The position numbers were made by a program, and so were the translations under genes. Shown here piece by piece: positions 22,260 through 30,989 of a stretch of DNA of 64,000 nucleotides. The notes under the pieces were generated by a model. That model was given only the letters and a program-made list of their open reading frames with translations, searched no databases and had not been told where the DNA came from. Where the stretch lies: assembly GCA_029569475.1 (NCBI GenBank), contig JAKQSZ010000007.1, positions 1 to 64,000 on the forward strand, in the 5' to 3' direction. How positions within the stretch are numbered: the stretch's first letter is position 1; the number at the start of each line of letters is the position of its first letter. Source of the DNA: Candidatus Eiseniibacteriota bacterium. Lineage in GTDB: Bacteria; Eisenbacteria; RBG-16-71-46; CAIMUX01.

Positions 22260-25070
22260 CTAATGGCGGGACGCGATCATCGGCGGCCCCTCCCGCAGCA
22301 CCGTGAAGGACCCACCGGTATCCGTCTCGAAGGTGGCCAGTCCGTCCTCGCCCGCCTCGACGAGCCACTCAGCCACCGCCGCGGAAGAACCTCGTAGGAA
22401 CCGTTCGTGGCGCACCCGGTAGATCCCCGGCTGCAGGTCGGCGAGGAGATGGTGGTGAGGCGTGTCCAGCAGGGACTGGTAGATGACCCGGTCCCCGGGA
22501 GTTTCGTCGCGGCCGAAGATGGTCACGCGGCTTGCTCCCGGGATCTCGATACGGCTCCCGACATGGTTGCCATCGAGGTCTTCCAGGTAGGAGACGGGAG
22601 TGCGGTCGGACTGGGTGATGGCCACCGGCTCGTAGACGTGGAGGAACGCGTGCTGCTTCGCCCCGGTCGCCTCGATCTCCATCCGCCAGTAACCGGCCCA
22701 GCCTTCATTGAGGTACATGTTGCGTTCGGAGTCGGAGATGTAGGTGTCGACCCAGGGGACGTTGCGTCCGATCTGGCGCAGGTAGAACTCGTAACTCGGA
22801 TCGCCGCCGCTGGGGCCGGCATTCCATTCCCCGGCCCGGTTGGTGCCGCCGACCCGGACGAGTTCGCGCCCCTCGCCGCCGCGATCGGCCGGTGCGGGAT
22901 ACAGCACCGTGGAGAACATCCGGGAGGCGCCCCTCTCCCAGCGATAACTGAGTGCCCGTGACGCGGACTGCCCCGGTGTGCCGCCGTAGGGGCCGGCGAC
23001 TGTTGGCTGGCCGCCGTCCCAATCACCGTCCAGGAGGGTGAAGCCGCCGGGCGAGGGGCAATGGACGACCACCCGTTTCACGGCCGAGGCCCGGACGCTC
23101 TCGACCCGGTCACAAACCACAACGAAACGTCCGGCCTCGATCGAGAGCTGCCGCGTCACGCTCTCCACCGTCTGTCCGGCCGGCCAGAGGTCCGCCTTGG
23201 GCTTGTTGGGGTAGGCGGAGGTGAGGTCGGACATGATGTAGAAGGTGCCGTCGGCCCGGTTGGCGAACTTGCGGATCGAACCGAACTCGTGCCGGTAGTC
23301 ATACGCGTCCTCGGCGACGTACAAACCGCCGCCCCCGGTCGTGCCGGGCGCGGAAGCCTGCATGCCCTCGGCGTGGGTGACAATGTCAACTGAGTCGCCG
23401 CGAGCGTAGGGATTGGCGGAGTCGACGACCAGGATCGTGTTCTCGCTGATCGGGGAGCTGTGCCAGTAGCGCGTGTGGGCCGCGTTTGTCCCGTCATACA
23501 CGCCCGTGGACGCCGTGAGGATGTCCTGGCCGCGGAAGATGGCGAAGTGTCCATTGGAGAGGTCATCGTGTCCGCCCTGGAGCGGACCGCACAGATAGGT
23601 GACCTGCACGACGTCCTGGGACGACGGGCCGGCGTAGGCCCAGGCGCTCTTCCAGTGCGCGTACTGGGAGTTGTGGCCATCGTCCAGCGTCAGGTCGCCG
23701 AAGTACCGTCCCAGCGAGAGGGTGGCCCCGGTCGGGGCCACGCGGGCCAGGGCCCGGTCGTTCCAGAGGATCTGCTTCCACGGATCAGGCTCCACGGCCA
23801 CGGCCGCGTACGCCTGGTCCAGGAACCAGAGAGTGCTGGGATTCCACTCCCGCACGGCCATCGGATAGGCGTAGTGCACCCAACGCGAGTCGAGCAGATA
23901 GAGATCGTGGCTGTCGCCGGTCTCGTCGGACTCCTTGAACCCCGGCCGGCACATGTACATGACCCAATCGTCGATGTTGTCGAAGTGGTAGCTGTACTCC
24001 TCCAGCGGGCGCTCATCCGTGGCCGATTGCCATGCCAGCGCGATGGTAACGTCCTCCTGCACCCGCGCCGGCCGGTAGCCAGCGTAGGTTCCGCAGTGGT
24101 TCTTCGCCCGCACTTCCATGTCGGCTTGCTTGAACGCGTGGGTCCAGGCCAGACGGGCGGCGAGACTGTCCGCGACCCCGAGCGAACCCGGATCGCCGCC
24201 CGCCGCCAGAATGACGCCGAAAACACCGTCGGCGACCCAGGGGACCCGGTAGTAGTGCTTGTAGCCTTCGACCGGCAACGATCCGGCGCCACCGATCTCC
24301 CGCCACCCGGAGCCGGTTTGCTTGTACAACCAGAGAGCGATGGAATCCCGCAACGCGCTGTGGTCCGAACCGAGAAATTCGTACATGTAGTCGTAGGAGA
24401 GACAGAAGCCCTTCCAGCTCGCATCCTCGCCCCAGTTGCTGCCCGAAACCGATGGCCCCACCGCGCCGGAGTTGATCGCGCGGGAGTCGGCGAGGATCTG
24501 GCGCCACCAGCCGACCTGGAGTTCGGCGGTCGCGGGGGAGCCGCTCAGGAGGTGCTCGAAGGCCGCCGCGGCCAGGTAGCGGGAGTACACTCGGACGATG
24601 GACTGGGACCAGGTTCGGCCGTTGAGGTGATCGAGTTCCGGCGAAAGGGCGGCGACGTAGTCGCGCAGAGCCCGGTAATCGTTGGCGTGGGTGCCCCACT
24701 GCGTGGGGTGGTCGATCTGGTTGTTGCCGTCCCGGATGCCGCAGCGGGCGCGAAGGCGGCCCAGGTCGTCCGAGTTCAGAAGAAGGCGCGGGTGATCGCG
24801 CCGGATCGTCATCGCGCCGGCGGGGCTGGCCGCCAGCAGGGATATGGCCGCGGTGACGAGCACAGTGACTCCGAGGCGGGAGCGTGTGCCGCGCACCCGA
24901 CCGAACACAGATTCGAGCCGGGAACGCGAGCCGCGCACCCGACCGAACACAGACCCGAGCCGGGAACGCGAGCCGCGCATCCGACCCAGCACAGATCCGA
25001 GTCCGCAGCGCGAGCCGCGCATCCGACCGAGCACAGCTTTGCTCGAGTGTCCTGTCACCTGCTCCTCCAT
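22260..25070 (-). CDS. Heparinase II/III-like secreted polysaccharide lyase
   Basis: 936 residues. A signal peptide (VTVLVTAAISLLAASPAGA) is preceded by about 65 residues built from four 14-residue Arg/Gly/Ser repeats. The alpha/alpha-barrel domain starts at RRDHPRLLLNSDDLGRLRARC and includes YDYMYEFLGSDH and YKHYYRVPW. The beta-sandwich heparinase II/III C-terminal domain shows GHDDLSNGHFAIFRGQDIL, then HTRYWHSSPISENTILV and VVCDRVES. Related enzymes eliminate uronic-acid polysaccharides such as alginate or heparin. ATG 25070 is chosen but lacks a strong binding site; the true start may lie within the repeats. It is followed at 31 bp upstream by the Fn3 gene on the same strand, and by the deacetylase. 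Confidence 0.8.
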   Translation of the reverse strand: MEEQVTGHSSKAVLGRMRGSRCGLGSVLGRMRGSRSRLGSVFGRVRGSRSRLESVFGRVRGTRSRLGVTVLVTAAISLLAASPAGAMTIRRDHPRLLLNSDDLGRLRARCGIRDGNNQIDHPTQWGTHANDYRALRDYVAALSPELDHLNGRTWSQSIVRVYSRYLAAAAFEHLLSGSPATAELQVGWWRQILADSRAINSGAVGPSVSGSNWGEDASWKGFCLSYDYMYEFLGSDHSALRDSIALWLYKQTGSGWREIGGAGSLPVEGYKHYYRVPWVADGVFGVILAAGGDPGSLGVADSLAARLAWTHAFKQADMEVRAKNHCGTYAGYRPARVQEDVTIALAWQSATDERPLEEYSYHFDNIDDWVMYMCRPGFKESDETGDSHDLYLLDSRWVHYAYPMAVREWNPSTLWFLDQAYAAVAVEPDPWKQILWNDRALARVAPTGATLSLGRYFGDLTLDDGHNSQYAHWKSAWAYAGPSSQDVVQVTYLCGPLQGGHDDLSNGHFAIFRGQDILTASTGVYDGTNAAHTRYWHSSPISENTILVVDSANPYARGDSVDIVTHAEGMQASAPGTTGGGGLYVAEDAYDYRHEFGSIRKFANRADGTFYIMSDLTSAYPNKPKADLWPAGQTVESVTRQLSIEAGRFVVVCDRVESVRASAVKRVVVHCPSPGGFTLLDGDWDGGQPTVAGPYGGTPGQSASRALSYRWERGASRMFSTVLYPAPADRGGEGRELVRVGGTNRAGEWNAGPSGGDPSYEFYLRQIGRNVPWVDTYISDSERNMYLNEGWAGYWRMEIEATGAKQHAFLHVYEPVAITQSDRTPVSYLEDLDGNHVGSRIEIPGASRVTIFGRDETPGDRVIYQSLLDTPHHHLLADLQPGIYRVRHERFLRGSSAAVAEWLVEAGEDGLATFETDTGGSFTVLREGPPMIASRH
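24869..25036. repeat. Four 42-bp repeats encoding an Arg-rich leader
   Basis: Units at 24869-24910, 24911-24952, 24953-24994 and 24995-25036, sharing GCGAGCCGCGCAxCCGACC. The reading frame is kept, so on the minus strand each gives 14 residues of the type GRxRGSRSRLxSVF. Confidence 0.88.
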
Positions 25071-25101
25071 CCCGATATCGACACCACCAGGATACCTTCC
25101 G

Positions 25102-28100
25102 TCATGGCGCGGACAAGACCAGGACCTTGCGGGCGACCGTGGCCTCTCCCACACGTGCAACCAAAAGGCACATTCCGTGTTCCAGGCGGCGGCCCCACAG
25201 AGAACGGAAGTCCTCGATCGCCCAGGTTCCCACCCCCGCGGCCAGGGGCCGGGACCGGGCCTCACCCATGCATCGGCCCTGCAGGTCGTAGAGGGTGAGG
25301 GCAATCTCCCCGGGTTGCTCGAGGACGTAGTCCAACTGCATGGGGCCGACGCAAGGGTTCGGGTGCAGGCTCAGCAGCCCACACTTCCAGGCGGGCACGC
25401 TGACCGGCACCGGTTCCAGCCATTCCGCCGTGGAGTCGGGGCCGAGCGCCTCAACCCAGTAGAGATACGAACCAGGCGGCGGCGTGGGCCGGTCCTCCCA
25501 CATATGGGGCCCCGGGCCTTCCAGCGGAGAGAGGGTCATGAGCCTCGCCTCGCCCTCCGGTCCGGGGCTGCCGGAGAGCAGACAGGGCACGGCTGACTCT
25601 GACGGGGGCGTCATCGACCCCGTCGATTCGGTCTGGCGGCCGGGTCCGTTCGTCCCGCGGTGCTCTCGGTAGACCCGAAATCCGCGCAGACCCGCTCCGG
25701 CCCGGACGGACCAGCGCAGCCGGACGCAATCTTCGCGCACGTCCAGCGGGTCAGCCCTCAGCAGATCGGTGCCAACGATCAACGGACTCGGAGGCGAGGG
25801 GAGCGGCACGAGCAGGAAGGTCTCCGGGCCGCGTTCCGACAGGTTGCCCGAGGCGTCGCGCGCCGCGAGCGACCAGGCGTAGAGCAGACCGGGCACGGCC
25901 TCGGTGTCTCTCCAATGGTCCGCGGTCACGTGTTCGGCGATCAGAACCGCCTTCTGCTGATCGGAGCGCCGGCGCCAGATCTGGTAGCCGGCCACGTCGG
26001 AATCCTCGCCCGTCGGCCAGGCCATGGCCACAGCGTCGCCGTTCCAGGAGACGGCCGGAGCCGGCGGTGGCGAAGGAGGGGTGTGGTCCTGCTCGACGGC
26101 CGGCTGGATCACCGTGACATTGGACAGCGCCGAACGGTTGCCGCTCTCGTCTGTGGTCTTCATCGCCACGTAGACGGCGGCCCGTGCCACCGGCCGAGTC
26201 CAATCACACCCCTGCCACACGCCAGACTGCGCGGGCGGAGGGACGACCGCCGGATCCGGTCCAGCCTGGATGCTGTCCAGGCTGCCCCACGTCTCCTCGG
26301 TGATGTCCTGCTCACTCCACCGGATCTCGTAAGCGGCGGCGGTTCCGATGAGTCCGTCGTCACCGACCGCCTGCCAGAGAAGATGGATGGTGGCGGCGTT
26401 CACCATGTAACCGGTCAGGGTGGTGATCGCGGCGGGCGACGTGACATCGGGCTCCGGCTCCGGCGGCGGATCGTCACCGGGCGCGGCGGCCGCGGTCATG
26501 AAGACGACCTCCGGGGAGAGACCGGACCAGTTGCCCGCGCTGTCGGCGGAGCGCAGAGCGCAGTGATAGGTCGTGGACGGACTCAGGCCCGCGACCCGAA
26601 CGCTGTCGGGTTCGCCCGGGCGTGAGGGCCTGGGGAGATCGTCCACCCGAGTCGCCAGGTGCCACGATTCCCCATCGAGCGGTTCCGTGGAGTAGCGGAG
26701 ATCGTAGACGTGGGCGGGCCGGGGAACGCCGCCGCCGCCATCGGGGGCGGTCCAGCGCAGCAGGACGGCCGTGCTCTCCACCGAGGCGGCCGTGAGATCG
26801 ACAACAACCGCCGGGGGGGGCTGGTCGCCGTGGGGAGGCGCCGTGATCGTCCCGGTGGTGTCGCGCGCGACGTTGGAAAGACCGGACCAGTTGCCCGCCT
26901 CGTCCGCGGTCTTCAAGGCGAAGTAGTAAAGGAGACCGGGCTCCAGGCCTCCGACGCGCAGGCTGTCCATGGCTCCCGAGGGCGACGGGACCGGCTCGGC
27001 GTCCGCGGGGATCGCGTCGTCCCAGGTGTCCTCCGTAAGAGGCCGGCCCGCGTAGCGCAGGTCATACAGGGCGGCGGTTCCGAGGCGGCCGTCGTCCCCG
27101 GATGCGGTCCACCGCAGCGTGACGCTCGTCGTGTCGGACGCGATGGAGAACATGTCGGCGATCGGAGCCGGCGGGGTCGTGTCCGAGCCGTAGGGAGGCG
27201 GCGGTTCCCCCTCTGCCTGGGTCTGCCCCGCGGCGAGGTTGGAGATCTCCGACCAGTTCTCGACCTCGTCGGCCACCCGCACGGCGAAGTAGTACAGGGT
27301 TTGCGGATCGAGACCGCTGACGCCGAGCGTGTCGATGTGTCCGCGCTCCCCGGGCTGCGGCTGTTCCGCCGCCCTGGTGGCGTACTCCCAGTTCCAGGCC
27401 GTGATGGTCTGGAGCGAATAGCGCAGATCGTAGCGGGTCGCCGGGCCCCCCTCGCCGGCGTCCTCGCCCACCGCCGTGCAGGTCAGGATGACGTTCGAGG
27501 CGCCGGCGAGGACGACCCTCAGATCGGTCACGCGCCGCGGGGCGGTGGTGTCAGGTGGGGCATCCCCCTCCAGGGTGACGGCTTCGACGATGTTCGAGAG
27601 GGCCGAGCGGTTGCCCATCTCGTCGATGCTCCGCAGGCCGAAGTAGTAGCGAGATCCCCCCGTCAACCCGCTGACCCGCACACTGTCCGTCAAGCCTGCC
27701 TCCGAGGGCGTGGGTGGCTGAGGGACCGGCTCGGCCGTTCCCCAGGAAGCGTCATCCAGCGGGACGGAGGAGAAGCGGATGTCGTAGCGCGCGGCCCTTC
27801 CCGTCGTCCCGTCATCGCCGCTCGCGGTCCACCGCAGCGTCACTTCATCTTGTGTGACCTGGTCAACGCGCAAATCGGCGATCGCCGCGGGCGGAACCGT
27901 GTCTCCCGTTCCCGAGGACACCACCCGCACGAGTTGCGGCCCGATCCCGTCGTCCGTCTCGAAGGAAAGCGAGCCGTTGGGGTCGGGAGGGACTCCCTGC
28001 AGAAGCCACTCGCCGCCACGGTCCACGTCGAAGACGTTCGTGATCGAGAGGTCATAGATGGTGTGATGTTCGGCCCGTGCCGGCGTCGCCTGCGCCAGGA

Positions 28101-28149
28101 AGAGCGACGCGAACAGAGAGAGAGCCGCGACCCCGAGATTCCTTGCCAT
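25102..28149 (-). CDS. Secreted multi-Fn3 protein with C-terminal sorting domain
   Basis: 1015 residues. Signal peptide at about 1-26 (LFASLFLAQATPARA). About six fibronectin type III modules follow, each opening with a TxPPAxIxDL-type linker and carrying LRWTASGDDG and YYFxLxSxDExGNxS, i.e. repeated in units of about 100 residues from about 85 to 720. The end is a FlgD-like sorting domain (LSLHPNPCVGPMQLDYVL, then ALTLYDLQGRC) at about 925-1015. It is probably a cell-surface or released adhesive or scaffold protein exported by a T9SS-like route; no catalytic domain is seen. It lies directly upstream of the heparinase-like gene and may be co-transcribed. The start is at ATG 28149. Confidence 0.82.
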   Translation of the reverse strand: MARNLGVAALSLFASLFLAQATPARAEHHTIYDLSITNVFDVDRGGEWLLQGVPPDPNGSLSFETDDGIGPQLVRVVSSGTGDTVPPAAIADLRVDQVTQDEVTLRWTASGDDGTTGRAARYDIRFSSVPLDDASWGTAEPVPQPPTPSEAGLTDSVRVSGLTGGSRYYFGLRSIDEMGNRSALSNIVEAVTLEGDAPPDTTAPRRVTDLRVVLAGASNVILTCTAVGEDAGEGGPATRYDLRYSLQTITAWNWEYATRAAEQPQPGERGHIDTLGVSGLDPQTLYYFAVRVADEVENWSEISNLAAGQTQAEGEPPPPYGSDTTPPAPIADMFSIASDTTSVTLRWTASGDDGRLGTAALYDLRYAGRPLTEDTWDDAIPADAEPVPSPSGAMDSLRVGGLEPGLLYYFALKTADEAGNWSGLSNVARDTTGTITAPPHGDQPPPAVVVDLTAASVESTAVLLRWTAPDGGGGVPRPAHVYDLRYSTEPLDGESWHLATRVDDLPRPSRPGEPDSVRVAGLSPSTTYHCALRSADSAGNWSGLSPEVVFMTAAAAPGDDPPPEPEPDVTSPAAITTLTGYMVNAATIHLLWQAVGDDGLIGTAAAYEIRWSEQDITEETWGSLDSIQAGPDPAVVPPPAQSGVWQGCDWTRPVARAAVYVAMKTTDESGNRSALSNVTVIQPAVEQDHTPPSPPPAPAVSWNGDAVAMAWPTGEDSDVAGYQIWRRRSDQQKAVLIAEHVTADHWRDTEAVPGLLYAWSLAARDASGNLSERGPETFLLVPLPSPPSPLIVGTDLLRADPLDVREDCVRLRWSVRAGAGLRGFRVYREHRGTNGPGRQTESTGSMTPPSESAVPCLLSGSPGPEGEARLMTLSPLEGPGPHMWEDRPTPPPGSYLYWVEALGPDSTAEWLEPVPVSVPAWKCGLLSLHPNPCVGPMQLDYVLEQPGEIALTLYDLQGRCMGEARSRPLAAGVGTWAIEDFRSLWGRRLEHGMCLLVARVGEATVARKVLVLSAP

Positions 28150-28765
28150 GAAGACCCCGCGTGACGGCGGCGGCTTCCGATCGCCGGGCGGGGATCGGCA
28201 GCGTCGGCCTTGAGTCGGCGAGGCTCAAGGCAAGCCGGAAGCCGCGGGCGGACAGCCAGCCGCCGCGGCGGCATCGGACGCACAGGTCTTTGCGAACAAG
28301 GAGTTTAGGCCGTGTGACCGGTGAGACACGATCCCGATGGACGGGCCAGTGATCCTGCAGCCCGTCGAGGAACCGGCATCCTGCAATGCGCGGCCGCTCT
28401 TGCGCACGGCCGGCCAGCCGCTCGCGAGCGGGCCGCAATCGGGGTGACAGCCCAAGGAAGGGGAAAAGATGCTCCCCGTGACGAAGATTGAGCGACCACC
28501 TGGAGACCGGAACGAAGGTCCATCGCCGTCCGGCCAAGCTACGCCGGTGGAGTGTGTCACGCCCTCGATGCTTTCCGGGGAGCGATAGGGCGGGCCAGGA
28601 TACCGGTCATCGTTTCAACCCTGAAGAAGCTTGGGTACGTCGGATCCTCTGCTTGGGCGCCCCCGACGACTCCTGGACGGGTGGAGCGCAGGTGTGGGAC
28701 GCTGTGCGGAAGTGCCTGATGGAGAACAGCCGCCCGGCGTGACCGCATCAAGGGAGATGATGACG
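28150..28765. other. Intergenic region between the Fn3 gene and archease
   Basis: 616 bases between divergent genes. I see no gene, no tRNA-like fold and no clear promoter; it presumably holds the promoters of both flanking genes. One GC-rich inverted patch occurs at about 28400-28430. Confidence 0.4.
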
Positions 28766-29239
28766 ATGTCCGAGCCGTCCCCGTCGTTGCCGCCCCGTTC
28801 GCCCTCTCACTTCCTTCCCTATGAGGCCTTCGAGCACACGGCGGACCTGGCCTACATCGCCCGGGGCCGGACCTTGGGCGAACTCTTCGAGAACGCCGCG
28901 GCCGGCATGATGCACTTCCTGATTGATCTCTCGAGCGTCCGTCCCGTCAAGGAAGTCTCCATCGAGATCGAGGCCGAAGACACCGAAGAGCTGCTGGTGA
29001 GCTGGTTGCAGGAGATCCTCTACCACGAGGAAGTCCGGCTGCTGATCCTGAGCCAGTTCCGGGTCGAGGAGATCAGCCCCCGGCGGTTGCGTGCGTCGGT
29101 TCTCGGGGAACCGTACGATGCGGCGCGGCATTCCCTGCTCACCGACATCAAGGCGGCTACCTACCACGACCTGAGGATCGAGCAGGAAGAGACGGATGGA
29201 GGCCAGGTCTACCGCGTGCGGATCGTGCTGGACATCTGA
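28766..29239 (+). CDS. Archease (RtcB RNA ligase activator family)
   Basis: 157 residues with the archease core: YEAFEHTADLAYIARGRTLG, ELFENAAAGMMHFLID, VSIEIEAEDTEELLVSWL, LYHEEVRLLILSQFRV and the C-terminal IKAATYHDLRIEQE, where the conserved Asp/His residues bind metal. Archease speeds GTP-dependent guanylylation of the RNA ligase RtcB in tRNA splicing and RNA repair. AAGGGAG (28750-28756) serves ATG 28766 best; ATGs at 28757 and 28760 are too close. No rtcB is present in the window. A proline/serine-rich N-terminus of about 15 residues is extra. Confidence 0.9.
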   Translation: MSEPSPSLPPRSPSHFLPYEAFEHTADLAYIARGRTLGELFENAAAGMMHFLIDLSSVRPVKEVSIEIEAEDTEELLVSWLQEILYHEEVRLLILSQFRVEEISPRRLRASVLGEPYDAARHSLLTDIKAATYHDLRIEQEETDGGQVYRVRIVLDI

Positions 29240-29450
29240 CGTCCCCCGGAGTCTCCGGCGGTGGGGCCTGGCATCTTGCCCGAGGCGCACGGAGCGAACG
29301 GGAGGGGGCTCGCGGACCGGACTGCCAACCGCTGCTGTCGTGACGGGGGCGGCACGGAAGCCAGCGGTCTTGTCAAAGGCCGGCCGCCTCTACGGCCGGG
29401 ACCGGCTGCCATATTGGCCCGGCAGATCCGTCAGCCGGACGCACACGACC

Positions 29451-30989
29451 TCAGTTGGCCGCGTCGCCAGCCCTGGCGCGTTGCCGTGGCTGTCGTTTCG
29501 AGGGCTGTCGTGTTGAGGGAGGCGGGGCTGTCTCCGATTTCCGCGCATCCGGATGCGATGGATCCTGCAGCGCCGCCCAGAGAACTTCCGTCATCACGCG
29601 GACCCCGACATCGAGGGCGGCCTCGTTCGGATCGAGCCGGGAGCTGTGCAGGCTCATGGTTCGCCCGGGGCGACCAGCGCCCAACCGCATCATGAAGATC
29701 GGGACCTCCCGGCCGAAGAAGGCGAAGTCCTCCGCGCCGAGCCCGGCGTCGTAACGGAGGACGTCGGACCGCCCGAGCACCCGGCGCAGGACCGGCAGCG
29801 TGCGTTTGACGAGGGCCGGGTCGTTGCGAAGCGCGGGGGAACCCCTGCGGTAGCGCACCTCGGGCGGGGGCGCGCCCGCCGCGGCCGCGGTTCCCTCGAC
29901 CGTGCGAAGGATGGCCTGGCGGAGCTGGTCTCGTACCGCCCGACGGTGGGTCCGGACGGTGCCGCTGAAGCGGACCTCGTCGGGGATGACATTGCTGGCG
30001 CTGCCCCCGTGGATGGAGCCCACCGTGATGACGGCCGTCTCCGAGGCGTCGAGTTCGCGGCTGACGATCGACTGCAGCGCGGTGATCGTCTGGCAGGCGA
30101 TCACGATCGGGTCGACCGATCGATGCGGATAGGCGCCGTGCCCTCCGCGGCCCAGGATCTTCACATGGAACTCATCGGCGTTGGCCGTGGCCACGCCGGG
30201 GCAGTAGCTGACCTGCCCGACCCGGAGCCCGGGGTGAACGTGCAGGGCATACATCGCCTCGGGAAGGCCGGCTTGCCGGAAGAGGCCCGCCTTGATCATC
30301 CGCCGAGCCCCCTGGCCTCTTTCTTCCGCCGGCTGGAAAACCAGCAGGATCGACCCGGGCATCTTCCAGCGCAGGCGGGATAGCACCCGCGCCGTGCCCA
30401 GCGTCATTGCCGTGTGGAGGTCGTGGCCGCAGGCGTGCATGACGCCGACCTCGCGCCCGTGCAGGGTGTCGGTCGAGGCGCACGCGAAGGGAAGCCCGGA
30501 CTCCTCCTTGAGCGGCAAGGCGTCCAACTCGGCCCGGTAGGCGATCATCGGACCCGGCTGGGAGCCCCGCAGCACCGCGACCACACCGGTTCCCCAGTCC
30601 CCTTCGATCAGCTCGATCCCATCGATTTCCCCGAGGCGAAGCTTCACGTAGCGTTGGGTCTCAAACTCCCGGGAGGAGAGCTCCGCGTGCTCGTGCAGCC
30701 AGCGCCGGTCGGCGAGGGTGCGTTCGGACTCCTCCTGAACGAGACGCTGCACATCGGGCAGGTCCGGGCGCGCATCGATGAGGACCGGCAGGTCGCTGCC
30801 TCTCCCGGCGCCATCCCCGCCGGGCTGCGCCCACGTCACGCCGGCCAGGATGGCGAGCAGGCCGAGGGTGCCCAGCGGGCTGAGCAGGCGGAGCAGGCAG
30901 AACCAACCGGGTCGGGGCAGCGCGCCGTACCGTCCTCGCGGCGATTCGCTCGAAGGGATGGTCAGCACCGTGTGGGTGTCCTCACTCAC
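29451..30989 (-). CDS. M20D-type amidohydrolase with N-terminal membrane anchor
   Basis: 512 residues. A hydrophobic stretch LLRLLSPLGTLGLLAILAGV (about 33-52) marks a signal or anchor, so the enzyme acts outside the cytoplasm. The M20 fold shows LHEHAELSSREFETQ, AYRAELDALPLKEESG, the metal-binding HACGHDLHTAM, QPAEERGQGARRM and YALHVHPGLRVG, then the dimerisation domain with RGGHGAYPH. These are the features of IAA-amino acid/hippurate-type hydrolases that split N-acyl amino acids. It begins at GTG 30989, whose GTGA overlaps the stop of the other M20 gene, so it is translated second in the pair. A signal peptide is unusual for this family. Confidence 0.87.
   Translation of the reverse strand: MSEDTHTVLTIPSSESPRGRYGALPRPGWFCLLRLLSPLGTLGLLAILAGVTWAQPGGDGAGRGSDLPVLIDARPDLPDVQRLVQEESERTLADRRWLHEHAELSSREFETQRYVKLRLGEIDGIELIEGDWGTGVVAVLRGSQPGPMIAYRAELDALPLKEESGLPFACASTDTLHGREVGVMHACGHDLHTAMTLGTARVLSRLRWKMPGSILLVFQPAEERGQGARRMIKAGLFRQAGLPEAMYALHVHPGLRVGQVSYCPGVATANADEFHVKILGRGGHGAYPHRSVDPIVIACQTITALQSIVSRELDASETAVITVGSIHGGSASNVIPDEVRFSGTVRTHRRAVRDQLRQAILRTVEGTAAAAGAPPPEVRYRRGSPALRNDPALVKRTLPVLRRVLGRSDVLRYDAGLGAEDFAFFGREVPIFMMRLGAGRPGRTMSLHSSRLDPNEAALDVGVRVMTEVLWAALQDPSHPDARKSETAPPPSTRQPSKRQPRQRARAGDAAN

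Noticed and set aside
24869..25036. CRISPR-like array
   Set aside because: The units are contiguous without spacers and in frame with a gene, so this is a minisatellite.
28150..28765. Possible tRNA or small RNA gene in the long gap before archease
   Set aside because: No TTCGA-type T-loop and no cloverleaf could be traced.
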